Positions 25,052 through 33,454 of a stretch of 64,000 bases of DNA are shown in pieces. Location: the NCBI GenBank assembly GCA_910587155.1, contig CAJULA010000012.1, positions 28,296 to 92,295 on the forward strand, given 5' to 3'. The stretch comes from an uncultured Lachnospiraceae bacterium (GTDB taxonomy: Bacteria > Bacillota > Clostridia > Lachnospirales > Lachnospiraceae). Both the position numbers and the translations under genes were made by a program. The notes beneath the pieces are model-generated. The model searched no databases. It worked only from the letters and a program-made list of their open reading frames with translations, and was not told the DNA's origin. Numbering within the stretch: position 1 is the stretch's first letter; each line of letters starts with the position of its first letter.

Positions 25052-26818
25052 ATGACTGATGCTGCAACGAGCAACGAAGAGCAGCTTGCCATGCTGTTGC
25101 TGATTTTAAAGGAAGTAAGACAGGGAATCTGTCTGTTCCAGTCCGAAGATCAGGGTATGTGGGCCAATCTGATCAGAGAGAGACTGGGGAAAGAGCATGT
25201 GATACTCCATAATATAGCAGATGATACAAAAGAGCGGGACATGGTGGGCGCCGGGGATTTCAGGATGTGGGCATCGCAATCGGAGGCGGGTGTTGTGGTT
25301 ATTTACAACCTTCAGGTACTGGGCCTGCGTTATGGCGATGAAGAGGCGATTGAAAAGCTGAATTTTATGCGGGATCAGCTCCTGTCCATCGGAAAGCTGT
25401 TGGTGCTGGGTGTATCTCCTTATTTTAAGATACTGCTTTCACGAAAGGCGAGAGATCTTTATTCTTGCATTATGTATCATTTTGCGTTTCGGGAACTGTC
25501 GGAAGAGAGTTCTGTTGCCTATGCGCCTGTCACATCGGAGCTTTGGGGCGATGATAACCTGGAAGCTGCAAGATACAGGGAAATGAAAGAACGGATACGC
25601 GGCAGTGGGGAAAAAGGAGATCTTTCTCTGTATCTGTCATGCATGAAAAGCTGGAATCTTATCAGAACCTATATTTCGTATCAGGAAAATGAATTTGTCG
25701 AATCGCTGGCCGAGGCGGCAGATCAGCAGTATCTGTGCAAAAATATGGAACCTGCGGATCTGGAAAATATATGGATTCTTGCTGCTACATGGCTTAATCT
25801 GGAAAAGGCGGAGAGAAGCGTCTTTTGGTATGAGAAAACGCTTTGCTTTGTGAGGGAACTGCTGGGTGAAAACCATGAGAGATATGCGGATGCGCTTGTG
25901 GAATATGCCCGCTACTATCATGCGGTCAGCGATTATGACAAGTGTGAAGCATGTTACGATCATGCTGTAAAAATTTATGAGGAGACTGGCAGGAAATATT
26001 GTATCCGTGGCTGCGTGGCACTGAACCGGAAGGCAATTTTGTGCTGTGGCCGGGCAGAGTTTGACGGGGCGCTGGCGATCTATCGGGATCTGCTTTCTTA
26101 TCAGATAAAAAGATACGGCAGTCAGTATTACGGCAATGCATGCCTGTACAATAATATCGGCAGAGTGTATGAAGAGCAGGGCGATCTGACAGGCGCCCTG
26201 CAGCAGTATCAGAAGGTATTAAAGCTGCTTCATGATGAGGAAGGGGAAGAACCCAGGGGCGATCTGATCTGGGCGTATCAAAATCTGTGCAATCTATATT
26301 TGCACAGCGGCGATGCAGACGCAGCATGGAACTATATCAAAAAAGCCGGGAAAGTGGTGGAAGATATTTATGGACAGAACTCCACACGCCTGATCAAAAT
26401 CTATAACAGTATGTCCGGTGTCTGGGAAATACGCATGCGTCCGGATAAAGTATGGGAATATCTGCAAAAGGCAGAGAGACTGATTGTGCAGACGCGAATG
26501 GAACAAAGTGAAGATGCCGCGGACATTTATTATAATATGGGAAGATTTCTGTATGTACAGGGTATACCATACAAAGCCATCCCCTGTTATCGGGCGGCCC
26601 TTTTGGTGCGGGAGAAAATATATGGCGGGAGAAACAAACTGACAGCATACTGCTATGAGAGGCTTGCCCAGGCACTGTACCGGATATCGGAGGATACAGA
26701 GGGCGAAAAATATGCGGCGAAAGCCAGAAAAGTTTATGTCGCTTTATTTGGCAGTCAGGATGAAAATGTCAAAAGAGTCGATGCCTATCTGAAGCCGGGA
26801 AAACGGGGGCGGCCCTGA
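25052..26818 (+). CDS. TPR-repeat protein with N-terminal STAND-associated domain
   Basis: 588 residues. Residues about 1-190 are an alpha/beta domain with VVVIYNLQVLGLRYGDE followed by KLNFMRDQLLSIGKLLVLG and KARDLYSCIMYHFAF; the LNxxRDxL pattern occurs in N-terminal regions of some bacterial STAND/TPR sensor proteins. No Walker A is present, so it should not hydrolyse ATP itself. Residues about 230-580 hold eight or nine tetratricopeptide repeats (for example YADALVEYARYYHAVSDYDK and YNNIGRVYEEQGDLTGALQQ). GGAGGCGTGTTTT supports ATG 25052 over 25001. It likely scaffolds or senses for the ATPase upstream; ligand unknown. Confidence 0.78.
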   Translation: MTDAATSNEEQLAMLLLILKEVRQGICLFQSEDQGMWANLIRERLGKEHVILHNIADDTKERDMVGAGDFRMWASQSEAGVVVIYNLQVLGLRYGDEEAIEKLNFMRDQLLSIGKLLVLGVSPYFKILLSRKARDLYSCIMYHFAFRELSEESSVAYAPVTSELWGDDNLEAARYREMKERIRGSGEKGDLSLYLSCMKSWNLIRTYISYQENEFVESLAEAADQQYLCKNMEPADLENIWILAATWLNLEKAERSVFWYEKTLCFVRELLGENHERYADALVEYARYYHAVSDYDKCEACYDHAVKIYEETGRKYCIRGCVALNRKAILCCGRAEFDGALAIYRDLLSYQIKRYGSQYYGNACLYNNIGRVYEEQGDLTGALQQYQKVLKLLHDEEGEEPRGDLIWAYQNLCNLYLHSGDADAAWNYIKKAGKVVEDIYGQNSTRLIKIYNSMSGVWEIRMRPDKVWEYLQKAERLIVQTRMEQSEDAADIYYNMGRFLYVQGIPYKAIPCYRAALLVREKIYGGRNKLTAYCYERLAQALYRISEDTEGEKYAAKARKVYVALFGSQDENVKRVDAYLKPGKRGRP

Positions 26819-26833
26819 ACAGCGGCGTTTTGC

Positions 26834-27514
26834 TTACCCCATCAGTGCCTTCGCCAGAAAAAATATTGCCGGAACGAGCAGCGAAGGCAGCATATTCATG
26901 GTCTTAAATTTTTTGATTTCCAGGATACTGATGCCGGAAGCCGCGATCAGAAAGCCTCCCACGATGGAGAGCTCCGTCATAAATGCCGGCGAGAGAAATC
27001 CCTGCGCAAATCCGGCACAGAGGTAAATACTTCCCTGCCAGACAAACAGGACTGCGGCTGCCAGTGAGATACCGATCCCATAGGTAGAGGCCAGAACCAT
27101 GGAAGTCACCAGATCCAGTGTGCCGTTCGTAAAGAGGTATGTGTGGTCATTGTACAGGGCACTGCGGATCGGTCCCAGAATAGAGAGCGTGCCGATACAG
27201 AAAAGCAGGATTGCGGTGGAAAGCCCCTGTCCCAGACCGTGGTTTCCTGTCCGGCTTACGAGCTTTTGAAATTTTCCGTCAATATCCAGCCAGTCACCGA
27301 TCAGACTTCCGACAGCCAGAGCGACGATAAACAGAACGGGATATTTGCTGTCCGGCATATTATTAACGATGGAATTGATTCCGATCCCCGCCGCCGCCAG
27401 TCCCATGGCGTCAAACATAACCTTCTGCTGCTTTTCTCCTATACTTTTGCGAAACACACTTCCTGCCACACTGCCGATCAGAATGGTTGCCGTATTATAA
27501 AATGTCCCTGTCAT
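26834..27514 (-). CDS. DUF554 family membrane protein
   Basis: 226 residues with about seven hydrophobic segments. The start MTGTFYNTATILIGSVAG and the segments LAVGSLIGDWLDIDGKF, GTLSILGPIRSAL and GTLDLVTSMVLASTYGIG are typical of DUF554, a widespread inner-membrane family of unknown function. ATG 27514 follows GGAAAGAGAG; the frame is open nine codons further without a ribosome binding site. It faces the TPR gene with 15 bases between stops and appears monocistronic. Confidence 0.9.
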   Translation of the reverse strand: MTGTFYNTATILIGSVAGSVFRKSIGEKQQKVMFDAMGLAAAGIGINSIVNNMPDSKYPVLFIVALAVGSLIGDWLDIDGKFQKLVSRTGNHGLGQGLSTAILLFCIGTLSILGPIRSALYNDHTYLFTNGTLDLVTSMVLASTYGIGISLAAAVLFVWQGSIYLCAGFAQGFLSPAFMTELSIVGGFLIAASGISILEIKKFKTMNMLPSLLVPAIFFLAKALMG

Positions 27515-27763
27515 GATTGCTGTCTCTCTTTCCGGTTTCAAAGTAAAGCTCCTGCGGCATTTGGGAATGCTTGTGCAGGCATGGTGCCTGACTTTTGCGC
27601 GCGGGAATAAAAATAAGGATCGTGATAAAGATTGTCAATGTCTGTCACATTATAATAAAAAACTGAGGCAACGTAAATACCAAAGAGCATATAAAAATAA
27701 AATACGTGCCAAATCATAGTTCCTGCCGCGTTTTCAATCCATCAAAAGAAAGGAAGTATACTT

Positions 27764-28687
27764 ATGATCTATACACTTACCTGTAACCCTTCCCTGGATT
27801 ACTTCGTAACCGTGGAGCAGTTTGCTTTACATAAGACCAACCGCACATCCGCCGAACAGATACTTCCCGGCGGCAAGGGCCTGAATGTATCCATGATGCT
27901 GCAAAATCTGGGAACCGAGAGCACGGCGCTTGGCTTTACCGCAGGCTTTGCGGGGGATGAGATAAAGCGCCTTGCCGCAGTGCAGGGCATCCGCACGGAT
28001 TTTATTACCCTGGATGAGGGGTATTCCCGTATCAATATCAAACTGAACAATTATGAAGGTACGGAAATCAACGGTATGGGACCCGAGATTTCGCAGGAGG
28101 CGATGGAGGCTTTGTATCTGCGTACGGACAGGCTGCAGCCCGGTGATATCCTGGTGATGGCCGGAAGTATCCCGGCATCCGCGCCGGATGATCTCTATGC
28201 CCGGCTGATGGAACGGCTGTCGGCCCGGGAGATTCTTTTTGTCGTGGATACGACCGGGGAGCGCCTGCGGGAAGCCCTTTTTTATCGGCCCTTTCTGATC
28301 AAACCAAACAGGGATGAGCTGGCATCGCTGTTTGACGCGGACATAGCCGGCAGAAGGGATGCCGTGCCCTATGCCCTGCGTCTGCGGGAGATGGGGGCGC
28401 GCAATGTGCTGATCTCCATGTCCGGCGAAGGCGCCGTGCTGGCGGATGAGACGGGAGCGGTATATGAGAGCCCTGCGCCTGCAGGAGATGTGATCAATGC
28501 GGTGGGAGCGGGCGATTCCATGGTGGCCGGATTTCTGGCCGGCTGGCAGCAGGCAGGAGATTTTTCCCATGCCTTTCTGACCGGCCTGGCAGCAGGCAGT
28601 GCCAGTGCGTTTTCGGAAAATTTTGCCACAAAAAAAGAGGTGGAAATGCTTCGCGCACAACTGCGCGCACCGGTGCGTATTTTATAA
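27764..28687 (+). CDS. PfkB-family sugar-phosphate kinase, probably 1-phosphofructokinase
   Basis: 307 residues. The PfkB signatures are both present: GGKGLNVSMMLQNLG (about residues 36-50) and GAGDSMVAGFLAG with catalytic D251. The start MIYTLTCNPSLDYFV is characteristic of FruK (fructose-1-phosphate to fructose-1,6-bisphosphate) and of the related LacC tagatose-6-phosphate kinases. AAAGGAAG precedes the ATG. No fruA or fruR neighbour is present, which leaves FruK versus LacC open. The next gene on the strand, flgM, has its own sigma-28 promoter. Confidence 0.88.
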   Translation: MIYTLTCNPSLDYFVTVEQFALHKTNRTSAEQILPGGKGLNVSMMLQNLGTESTALGFTAGFAGDEIKRLAAVQGIRTDFITLDEGYSRINIKLNNYEGTEINGMGPEISQEAMEALYLRTDRLQPGDILVMAGSIPASAPDDLYARLMERLSAREILFVVDTTGERLREALFYRPFLIKPNRDELASLFDADIAGRRDAVPYALRLREMGARNVLISMSGEGAVLADETGAVYESPAPAGDVINAVGAGDSMVAGFLAGWQQAGDFSHAFLTGLAAGSASAFSENFATKKEVEMLRAQLRAPVRIL

Positions 28688-28702
28688 TTTTCGGGAAATG
28701 AC

Positions 28703-28729
28703 TAAAGTCTCAGAGGAAATAACCGATAC
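28703..28729 (+). promoter_or_regulatory. Sigma-28 promoter of the flgM-flgN-flgK operon
   Basis: TAAA at 28703-28706, 15 bases, ACCGATAC at 28722-28729. Spacing is exact and the -10 core CCGATA is conserved, 50 bases ahead of flgM. Confidence 0.78.
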
Positions 28730-28778
28730 ACATAGTGAGATAACAACTACGCAATGATCCATGGAAGGAGGAAGTTTT

Positions 28779-29054
28779 ATGCGTATCGAAAGTTATACAC
28801 AGGTGCAGCAGCTTTACCGCACGAAGAATACCGTAAAAGCTGAAAAGACCGCAAAGGGCAGCTTTTCCGATCAGTTACAGATTTCCAATATGGGAAAAGA
28901 TATCCAGACAGCTAAGCAGGCTGTGGCAAATACACCCGATATCAGAGAAGAGATCACAGCGCCTATCAAGAGTGCGGTGCAGGAAGGAACCTATCAGGTA
29001 AGTGAAGAGAGCCTGGCGGCGAAGCTCTTTCAAAAATATAATGAAATGAGGTAA
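28779..29054 (+). CDS. flgM: Anti-sigma-28 factor FlgM
   Basis: 91 residues, the usual size. FlgM holds sigma-28 inactive until the hook is complete and is then exported. The N-terminus MRIESYTQVQQLYRTKN matches export-signal regions of clostridial FlgM, and the C-terminal helices (PDIREEITAPIKSAVQEGTY, then VSEESLAAKLFQKYNEMR) are the sigma-binding part. AAGGAGGAAG supports ATG 28779. Being first under a sigma-28 promoter gives the classic negative feedback loop. flgN follows after five bases. Confidence 0.92.
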   Translation: MRIESYTQVQQLYRTKNTVKAEKTAKGSFSDQLQISNMGKDIQTAKQAVANTPDIREEITAPIKSAVQEGTYQVSEESLAAKLFQKYNEMR

Positions 29055-29059
29055 TTCCG

Positions 29060-29578
29060 GTGGCAAGTTTGATTGACAACTTAATTTCGGTTTTGGAACA
29101 GGAGAATGCGGAATACGAGATTTTGCTGGAATTATCGCGAAAGAAGACACCTGTGATCGTACAGGGTGACATTGTACGGCTGCAGGAAATCACGGATGAG
29201 GAACAGAACATTATCGACAGGATACACCGCCTTGAAACACAAAGGGAGGAGCATATCCACGATATTGCCAATGTTATCAACAAGGATGTTGGACAGCTGA
29301 AGCTGGAGAATCTGATTCAGATGTTTGCGAACAATCCGAGAGAACAGAAAGCGCTTTCGGAAATACATGACAAACTCCACGACACACTGGCACTGATGCA
29401 GAATGTGAATGCGCAGAACAGGGAACTGTTAAACGGGGCGCTGGAAATGGTGGAATTTGATCTGAATCTTCTCCAGTCCTTCAAGAGGGCGCCGGAGACA
29501 GCCAATTATAACCGGGGCGCATACAGCGCCGGAAGTATAATGGGCGTGGACAGAGGGAACTTTGACGCGAAACAGTAA
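29060..29578 (+). CDS. flgN: FlgN-type export chaperone
   Basis: 172 residues, all helical with long coiled coils, as in FlgN, which binds the C-termini of FlgK and FlgL before export. MASLIDNLISVLEQENAEYE and LSRKKTPVIVQGDIVRLQEI are typical of the clostridial branch. The start is GTG at 29060 with ATGAGGTAA as ribosome binding site. It lies between flgM and flgK1, the standard order. Confidence 0.9.
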   Translation: MASLIDNLISVLEQENAEYEILLELSRKKTPVIVQGDIVRLQEITDEEQNIIDRIHRLETQREEHIHDIANVINKDVGQLKLENLIQMFANNPREQKALSEIHDKLHDTLALMQNVNAQNRELLNGALEMVEFDLNLLQSFKRAPETANYNRGAYSAGSIMGVDRGNFDAKQ

Positions 29579-29599
29579 GTTGGTAAAGAGGTGATAATT

Positions 29600-31279
29600 A
29601 TGTCGTTAATGGCAAATTTATTCGTAGGCCAGTCAGGCTTACAGACAAGTCAGAATGCGCTGAATACAACAGCTCACAATATGTCCAATCTGGACACGAC
29701 AGGATATACCAGGCAGCAGGTAATGCAGAGTGATATGTATTACAATACGGTTGCCCGTAATCCCGCCGCCATTTCCCCCAAACAGCTCGGTCAGGGTGTT
29801 GCCTACTCCAAGGTAAGGCAGGTCAGAGACCAGTTCCTTGATCAGACATACAGAAGAGAATCGGGCAGGAGCGCATATTATACCGCTTCTTATGAGACGA
29901 TGTCTCAGGTGGAGACGATTCTCGGTGAGATGCATGGCGCTACCTTTAATAATGCCATGGACAATATTCAGCGTGCCATAGACGAGCTCGCCAAGACGCC
30001 GACGGATTCCGTCGTACAGGGTCTGGTGATCCAGCGGGCAGCTGCGTTTATTGACAGTGCGCAGGGGGTTTATCAGGGACTGTGTGATTATCAGGACAAT
30101 CTGAACATGCAGATCGAGGCTGATGTAAAAAAAATGAATGAATATGCCCATCAGCTGTTTACGTTGAATCAGCGGATCGTGCGGGTGGAAGCGGGCGGCA
30201 AAGAGACTGCCAATGACCTGCGGGATGCCAGAAATCAGATACTGGATGAACTGGGGGCCATGGCGAGGATATCTTATAAAGAAGATACCTTTGGCAATGT
30301 GACCGTGCAGCTGGAAGGCCATGATTTTGTCTCCAGAAATATGGTATTTGAAATTGGCCTGGAACAGGATAATATCACCGGATTTTATACGCCATTCTGG
30401 AAATCCGATGCGGATTATACGATCGGAGAAGACGGTATCAAGCATTATAATACGGAAGGGGCGGAAGTATTCAACCTGCGTGCGACCATATCCTCCCTGG
30501 CCAATACCGATGTGGGTGGGACAAAGGCCAAACTGCTGGCCAGAGGGACGAAGCGCGCCAATTATACGGATCTTCTGGATGAGAATGCCTATAACAGGGA
30601 TATTTCACAGTCTATCGTGATGAATATGCAGGCGGAATTTGACCAGCTGATTCATGCGGTGACGACAAAGATCAATGGGATTCTGGCCGGAGCAGCCGAT
30701 CAGAAGACGGGCTATCTGTGTGAAAAAGTAGTGGTAAACGGGGAAGAAACCTACCAGCCCATTCAGCTTTTCAAAAAGAAAGTGACAGAAGGATATGATT
30801 ATAATTCGCTTACCGGCGAATGGGAATATAATCAGGAGGATGTGAACGAGAAAGAAACGCAGTATACGACGATGAATCTGATCGTCAATCCGGCGCTGCT
30901 CAAAGAGCCGACCAAGCTGGGACTGCGACGGCCGGACGGGAAAGAGGATTATCAGACGGCAGCCAAACTGGCGGAAGCATTCCAGACGGATGAACTGCAT
31001 CTGAATCCCAATATCAGGATGAAAACAAATTTTGCGGATTATTATTCCGATCTGGTGTCCCAGGTGGCCAATACCGGTTCGGCGCTTTATAAAATCTGTG
31101 AGACGCAGGCGGGGACCGTGGAGGCAACCTGCTATGCCAGAGAGCAGATCATGGGTGTTTCTTCCGACGAAGAGATGACCAATATGATCAAATTCCAGAA
31201 CGCATATAATGCTGCCAGCCGTTATATCAACGTGGTCAATGAGATGCTGGCGCATCTCCTCAACAGCCTGGCAGGCTGA
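29600..31279 (+). CDS. flgK: Flagellar hook-associated protein 1 (first FlgK)
   Basis: 559 residues. FlgK forms the junction between hook and filament. The N-terminal rod-type motif SGLQTSQNALNTTAHNMSNL with GYTRQQ and the C-terminal motif MIKFQNAYNAASRYINVVNE, both coiled-coil ends needed for axial assembly, are present. ATG 29600 is preferred because GAGGTG sits seven bases upstream; a GTG at 29591 overlaps that site. It is followed after 21 bases by a second, longer FlgK paralogue, an arrangement seen in motile Lachnospiraceae. Confidence 0.93.
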   Translation: MSLMANLFVGQSGLQTSQNALNTTAHNMSNLDTTGYTRQQVMQSDMYYNTVARNPAAISPKQLGQGVAYSKVRQVRDQFLDQTYRRESGRSAYYTASYETMSQVETILGEMHGATFNNAMDNIQRAIDELAKTPTDSVVQGLVIQRAAAFIDSAQGVYQGLCDYQDNLNMQIEADVKKMNEYAHQLFTLNQRIVRVEAGGKETANDLRDARNQILDELGAMARISYKEDTFGNVTVQLEGHDFVSRNMVFEIGLEQDNITGFYTPFWKSDADYTIGEDGIKHYNTEGAEVFNLRATISSLANTDVGGTKAKLLARGTKRANYTDLLDENAYNRDISQSIVMNMQAEFDQLIHAVTTKINGILAGAADQKTGYLCEKVVVNGEETYQPIQLFKKKVTEGYDYNSLTGEWEYNQEDVNEKETQYTTMNLIVNPALLKEPTKLGLRRPDGKEDYQTAAKLAEAFQTDELHLNPNIRMKTNFADYYSDLVSQVANTGSALYKICETQAGTVEATCYAREQIMGVSSDEEMTNMIKFQNAYNAASRYINVVNEMLAHLLNSLAG

Positions 31280-31300
31280 GGGAGGTAAAGGAGGAAGAGT

Positions 31301-33253
31301 ATGCCATCTACATTTTTTGGTTTGAATACAGCTTATCTGGGGATAACGGCAGCCAATGCCGGTATCAATACGACCGGCAATAATATCTCCAACGTGAACA
31401 CAGAGGGCTACAGCCGCCAGCATGCGGTTCAGCAGGCCAGCGAAGCGCTGCGGACCTTTACCAGCTACGGATGTGCCGGCGCCGGCGTGGATGTATTGTC
31501 TATTGAGCGCTACAGAAATGAATATTATGATGTCAAATACTGGCAGAACAATACAAGAGTAGGGGAATTTTCGGTAAAATCCTACTATATGAAACAGATT
31601 GAGGGATATTTTAGGGATGACGGGAACATCGAAGAAGGAGAGTTAAAAGGATTCAGTACGCTTTTAGATGAGATGTATGACGCCCTTGCCGATGTGAAAA
31701 AGGAGTCCGGCGGGGAAGACCCCAGAAGGGCATTTCTGGGTACGGCAGAATCACTGACCGAATATTTCAATACCATGGCGGGCAATATACAGAAACTGCA
31801 AAAGGATGTGAATACGGAGATCCGCACCCTTGTGGACGAGATCAATTCACTGGCGCAGGAGATTCTGGTACTGAACAAGCAGATCAATGTCATCGAGGTA
31901 TCCGGCAGCAAGGCCAATGAACTGCGGGACCAGAGGGCACTTTTGATTGACCAGCTCTCCGGGATCGTAGATGTGGATGTGGAGGAGCAGCCGGTCATTG
32001 ACCCGCATAATCCGGACAGATATACCGGTGCCAGCCGTTTTATCGTCAGGATAGCCGGACGCCAGACTCTGCTGGACGATCAGACCTATTACTCTCTTTC
32101 CTGTACGGCGAGAGAGGATTATGAGAAAGTCAATCAGTCCGATGCTGACGGCATGTATGATATCTACTGGTCCAACGGCAACCGTTTCAGCCTGAAAAAT
32201 GCCAGCCTGGGCGGCAAACTGAAAGCGCTGGCGGATCTGCGCGACGGCAATAACGGAGAGTTTTTCAACGGTTCCGTGTCCAATGTGGACATAAAGAGGA
32301 TGGAAGACGGTCAGAATCACAGTATTATCACTGTGGATGTGACGGCAGACTATCTGAAAGATATCAATAAGTGTACGCTGCCTGATAATGGCGGCAAGAT
32401 CACACTGGGAAACAAGGACTATTACTTTGACTCCTGGACGATGAATTATGATGCGACTTCCGGTAAGTATTCCTATGATTTCGTACTGAGCACACAGCCA
32501 AGGAATGAAGATACCAGCATAGGCGGCCTGATCGGCAAGGATGCCACCATCGGCAGCAGAGTGGAATATCAGGGAATCCCTTATTATATGGAGCAGATGA
32601 ACGAGTGGATCAGATGCTTTTCCAGAACGTTCAATGAGATCATGACCCAGGAGGGTGCGATCGACAATTATGGCGACGCGGGGCAGAATCTTTTCCGGGC
32701 GGATAAGGCCACGGACGATACCCAGTGGAATTTTGACAATTTTAAAGAATATAAGGATGATTACCAGAAGCTGCATCCCAATGCGGCGCTGGACGGCAGT
32801 TTTTCCTATTCCATATCCACTTCGGACGACAGCTATTACTGGCTGACGGCATCGAATTTTTCCGTATCGGATGCACTCCTCAAGGATCCGGATAAAATGG
32901 CGACGCATACCAGCAATGCGGATGAGGAGAGTAAATATGATGTGGTTGATGAACTGATTGACTTAAAAACCAATGTCAACAGGATGAATTTCCGCGGAAG
33001 TTCCGCCAGCCAGTTTCTGCAGTGCATCCTTTCGGATATTGCACTGAATACGAAGCGTGCGGATGACTTTGGTGAGAACTACGAAAATATCGGCAAAAGT
33101 ATTCAGAACCAGAGGCTGTCCGTGCATGGCGTGGACGAAGACGAAGAGGCTATGAATCTGGTAAAATACCGCCATGCCTATAATCTTTCCTGCAAGATGG
33201 TGCAGACTCTGACAGAGGTGTATGACAGACTGATCCTGCAGACAGGTGTATAA
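31301..33253 (+). CDS. flgK: Flagellar hook-associated protein 1 (second FlgK)
   Basis: 650 residues. The N-terminal motif ITAANAGINTTGNNISNVNT with GYSRQ and the C-terminal AMNLVKYRHAYNLSCKMVQT define FlgK. It is about 90 residues longer than the first copy, mainly in the surface-exposed middle (about 250-520), with DVTADYLKDINKCTLPDNGG and similar segments. Strong GGAGGTAAAGGAGG ribosome binding site. The two copies may form a hetero-junction; that is inference. A structured intergenic segment follows before flgL. Confidence 0.93.
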   Translation: MPSTFFGLNTAYLGITAANAGINTTGNNISNVNTEGYSRQHAVQQASEALRTFTSYGCAGAGVDVLSIERYRNEYYDVKYWQNNTRVGEFSVKSYYMKQIEGYFRDDGNIEEGELKGFSTLLDEMYDALADVKKESGGEDPRRAFLGTAESLTEYFNTMAGNIQKLQKDVNTEIRTLVDEINSLAQEILVLNKQINVIEVSGSKANELRDQRALLIDQLSGIVDVDVEEQPVIDPHNPDRYTGASRFIVRIAGRQTLLDDQTYYSLSCTAREDYEKVNQSDADGMYDIYWSNGNRFSLKNASLGGKLKALADLRDGNNGEFFNGSVSNVDIKRMEDGQNHSIITVDVTADYLKDINKCTLPDNGGKITLGNKDYYFDSWTMNYDATSGKYSYDFVLSTQPRNEDTSIGGLIGKDATIGSRVEYQGIPYYMEQMNEWIRCFSRTFNEIMTQEGAIDNYGDAGQNLFRADKATDDTQWNFDNFKEYKDDYQKLHPNAALDGSFSYSISTSDDSYYWLTASNFSVSDALLKDPDKMATHTSNADEESKYDVVDELIDLKTNVNRMNFRGSSASQFLQCILSDIALNTKRADDFGENYENIGKSIQNQRLSVHGVDEDEEAMNLVKYRHAYNLSCKMVQTLTEVYDRLILQTGV

Positions 33254-33282
33254 AATGCCTGATTACTATGAAAGTATTAAAT

Positions 33283-33367
33283 CCTTCCGGCAGGTCTGCG
33301 CACTTGCTGCGCTGACCGTACAGCGCCGGAATGCCGTTTTTGCATTCCGTGTGCATCCCCCGGAAGG
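33283..33367 (+). ncRNA. Candidate structured RNA: three-way junction between flgK2 and flgL
   Basis: Outer stem CCTTCCGG (33283-33290) with CCGGAAGG (33360-33367). Inside are two hairpins: GGTC-T-GCGCA with TGCGC-T-GACC (33293-33317), and CGGAATGC with GCATTCCG (33327-33349). All pairings are Watson-Crick. No known RNA family is recognised; there is no T-tract, so it is not a simple terminator. Confidence 0.45.
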
Positions 33368-33373
33368 TTCATG

Positions 33374-33432
33374 GTAACCCCCTTTCATTCATAGTGGTGC
33401 CGAGTAAGCGGCATGGGGGTTACTATGAATGA
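33374..33432 (+). promoter_or_regulatory. Candidate pseudoknot or switch in the flgL leader
   Basis: Helix A: GTAACCCCC (33374-33382) with GGGGGTTAC (33415-33423). Helix B: TCATTCATAGT (33385-33395) with ACTATGAATGA (33422-33432). A small hairpin TGCCG/CGGCA lies in the loop. The order A-B-A'-B' with a two-base shared segment means a pseudoknot or two exclusive hairpins, 22 bases before the flgL start. Confidence 0.45.
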
Positions 33433-33454
33433 TCAGAGATAAGGGAGGACCAAA

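Noticed and set aside
33329..33349. Simple terminator after flgK2
   Set aside because: The hairpin lacks a T-tract and is one arm of a larger junction, so I list it as structured RNA instead.
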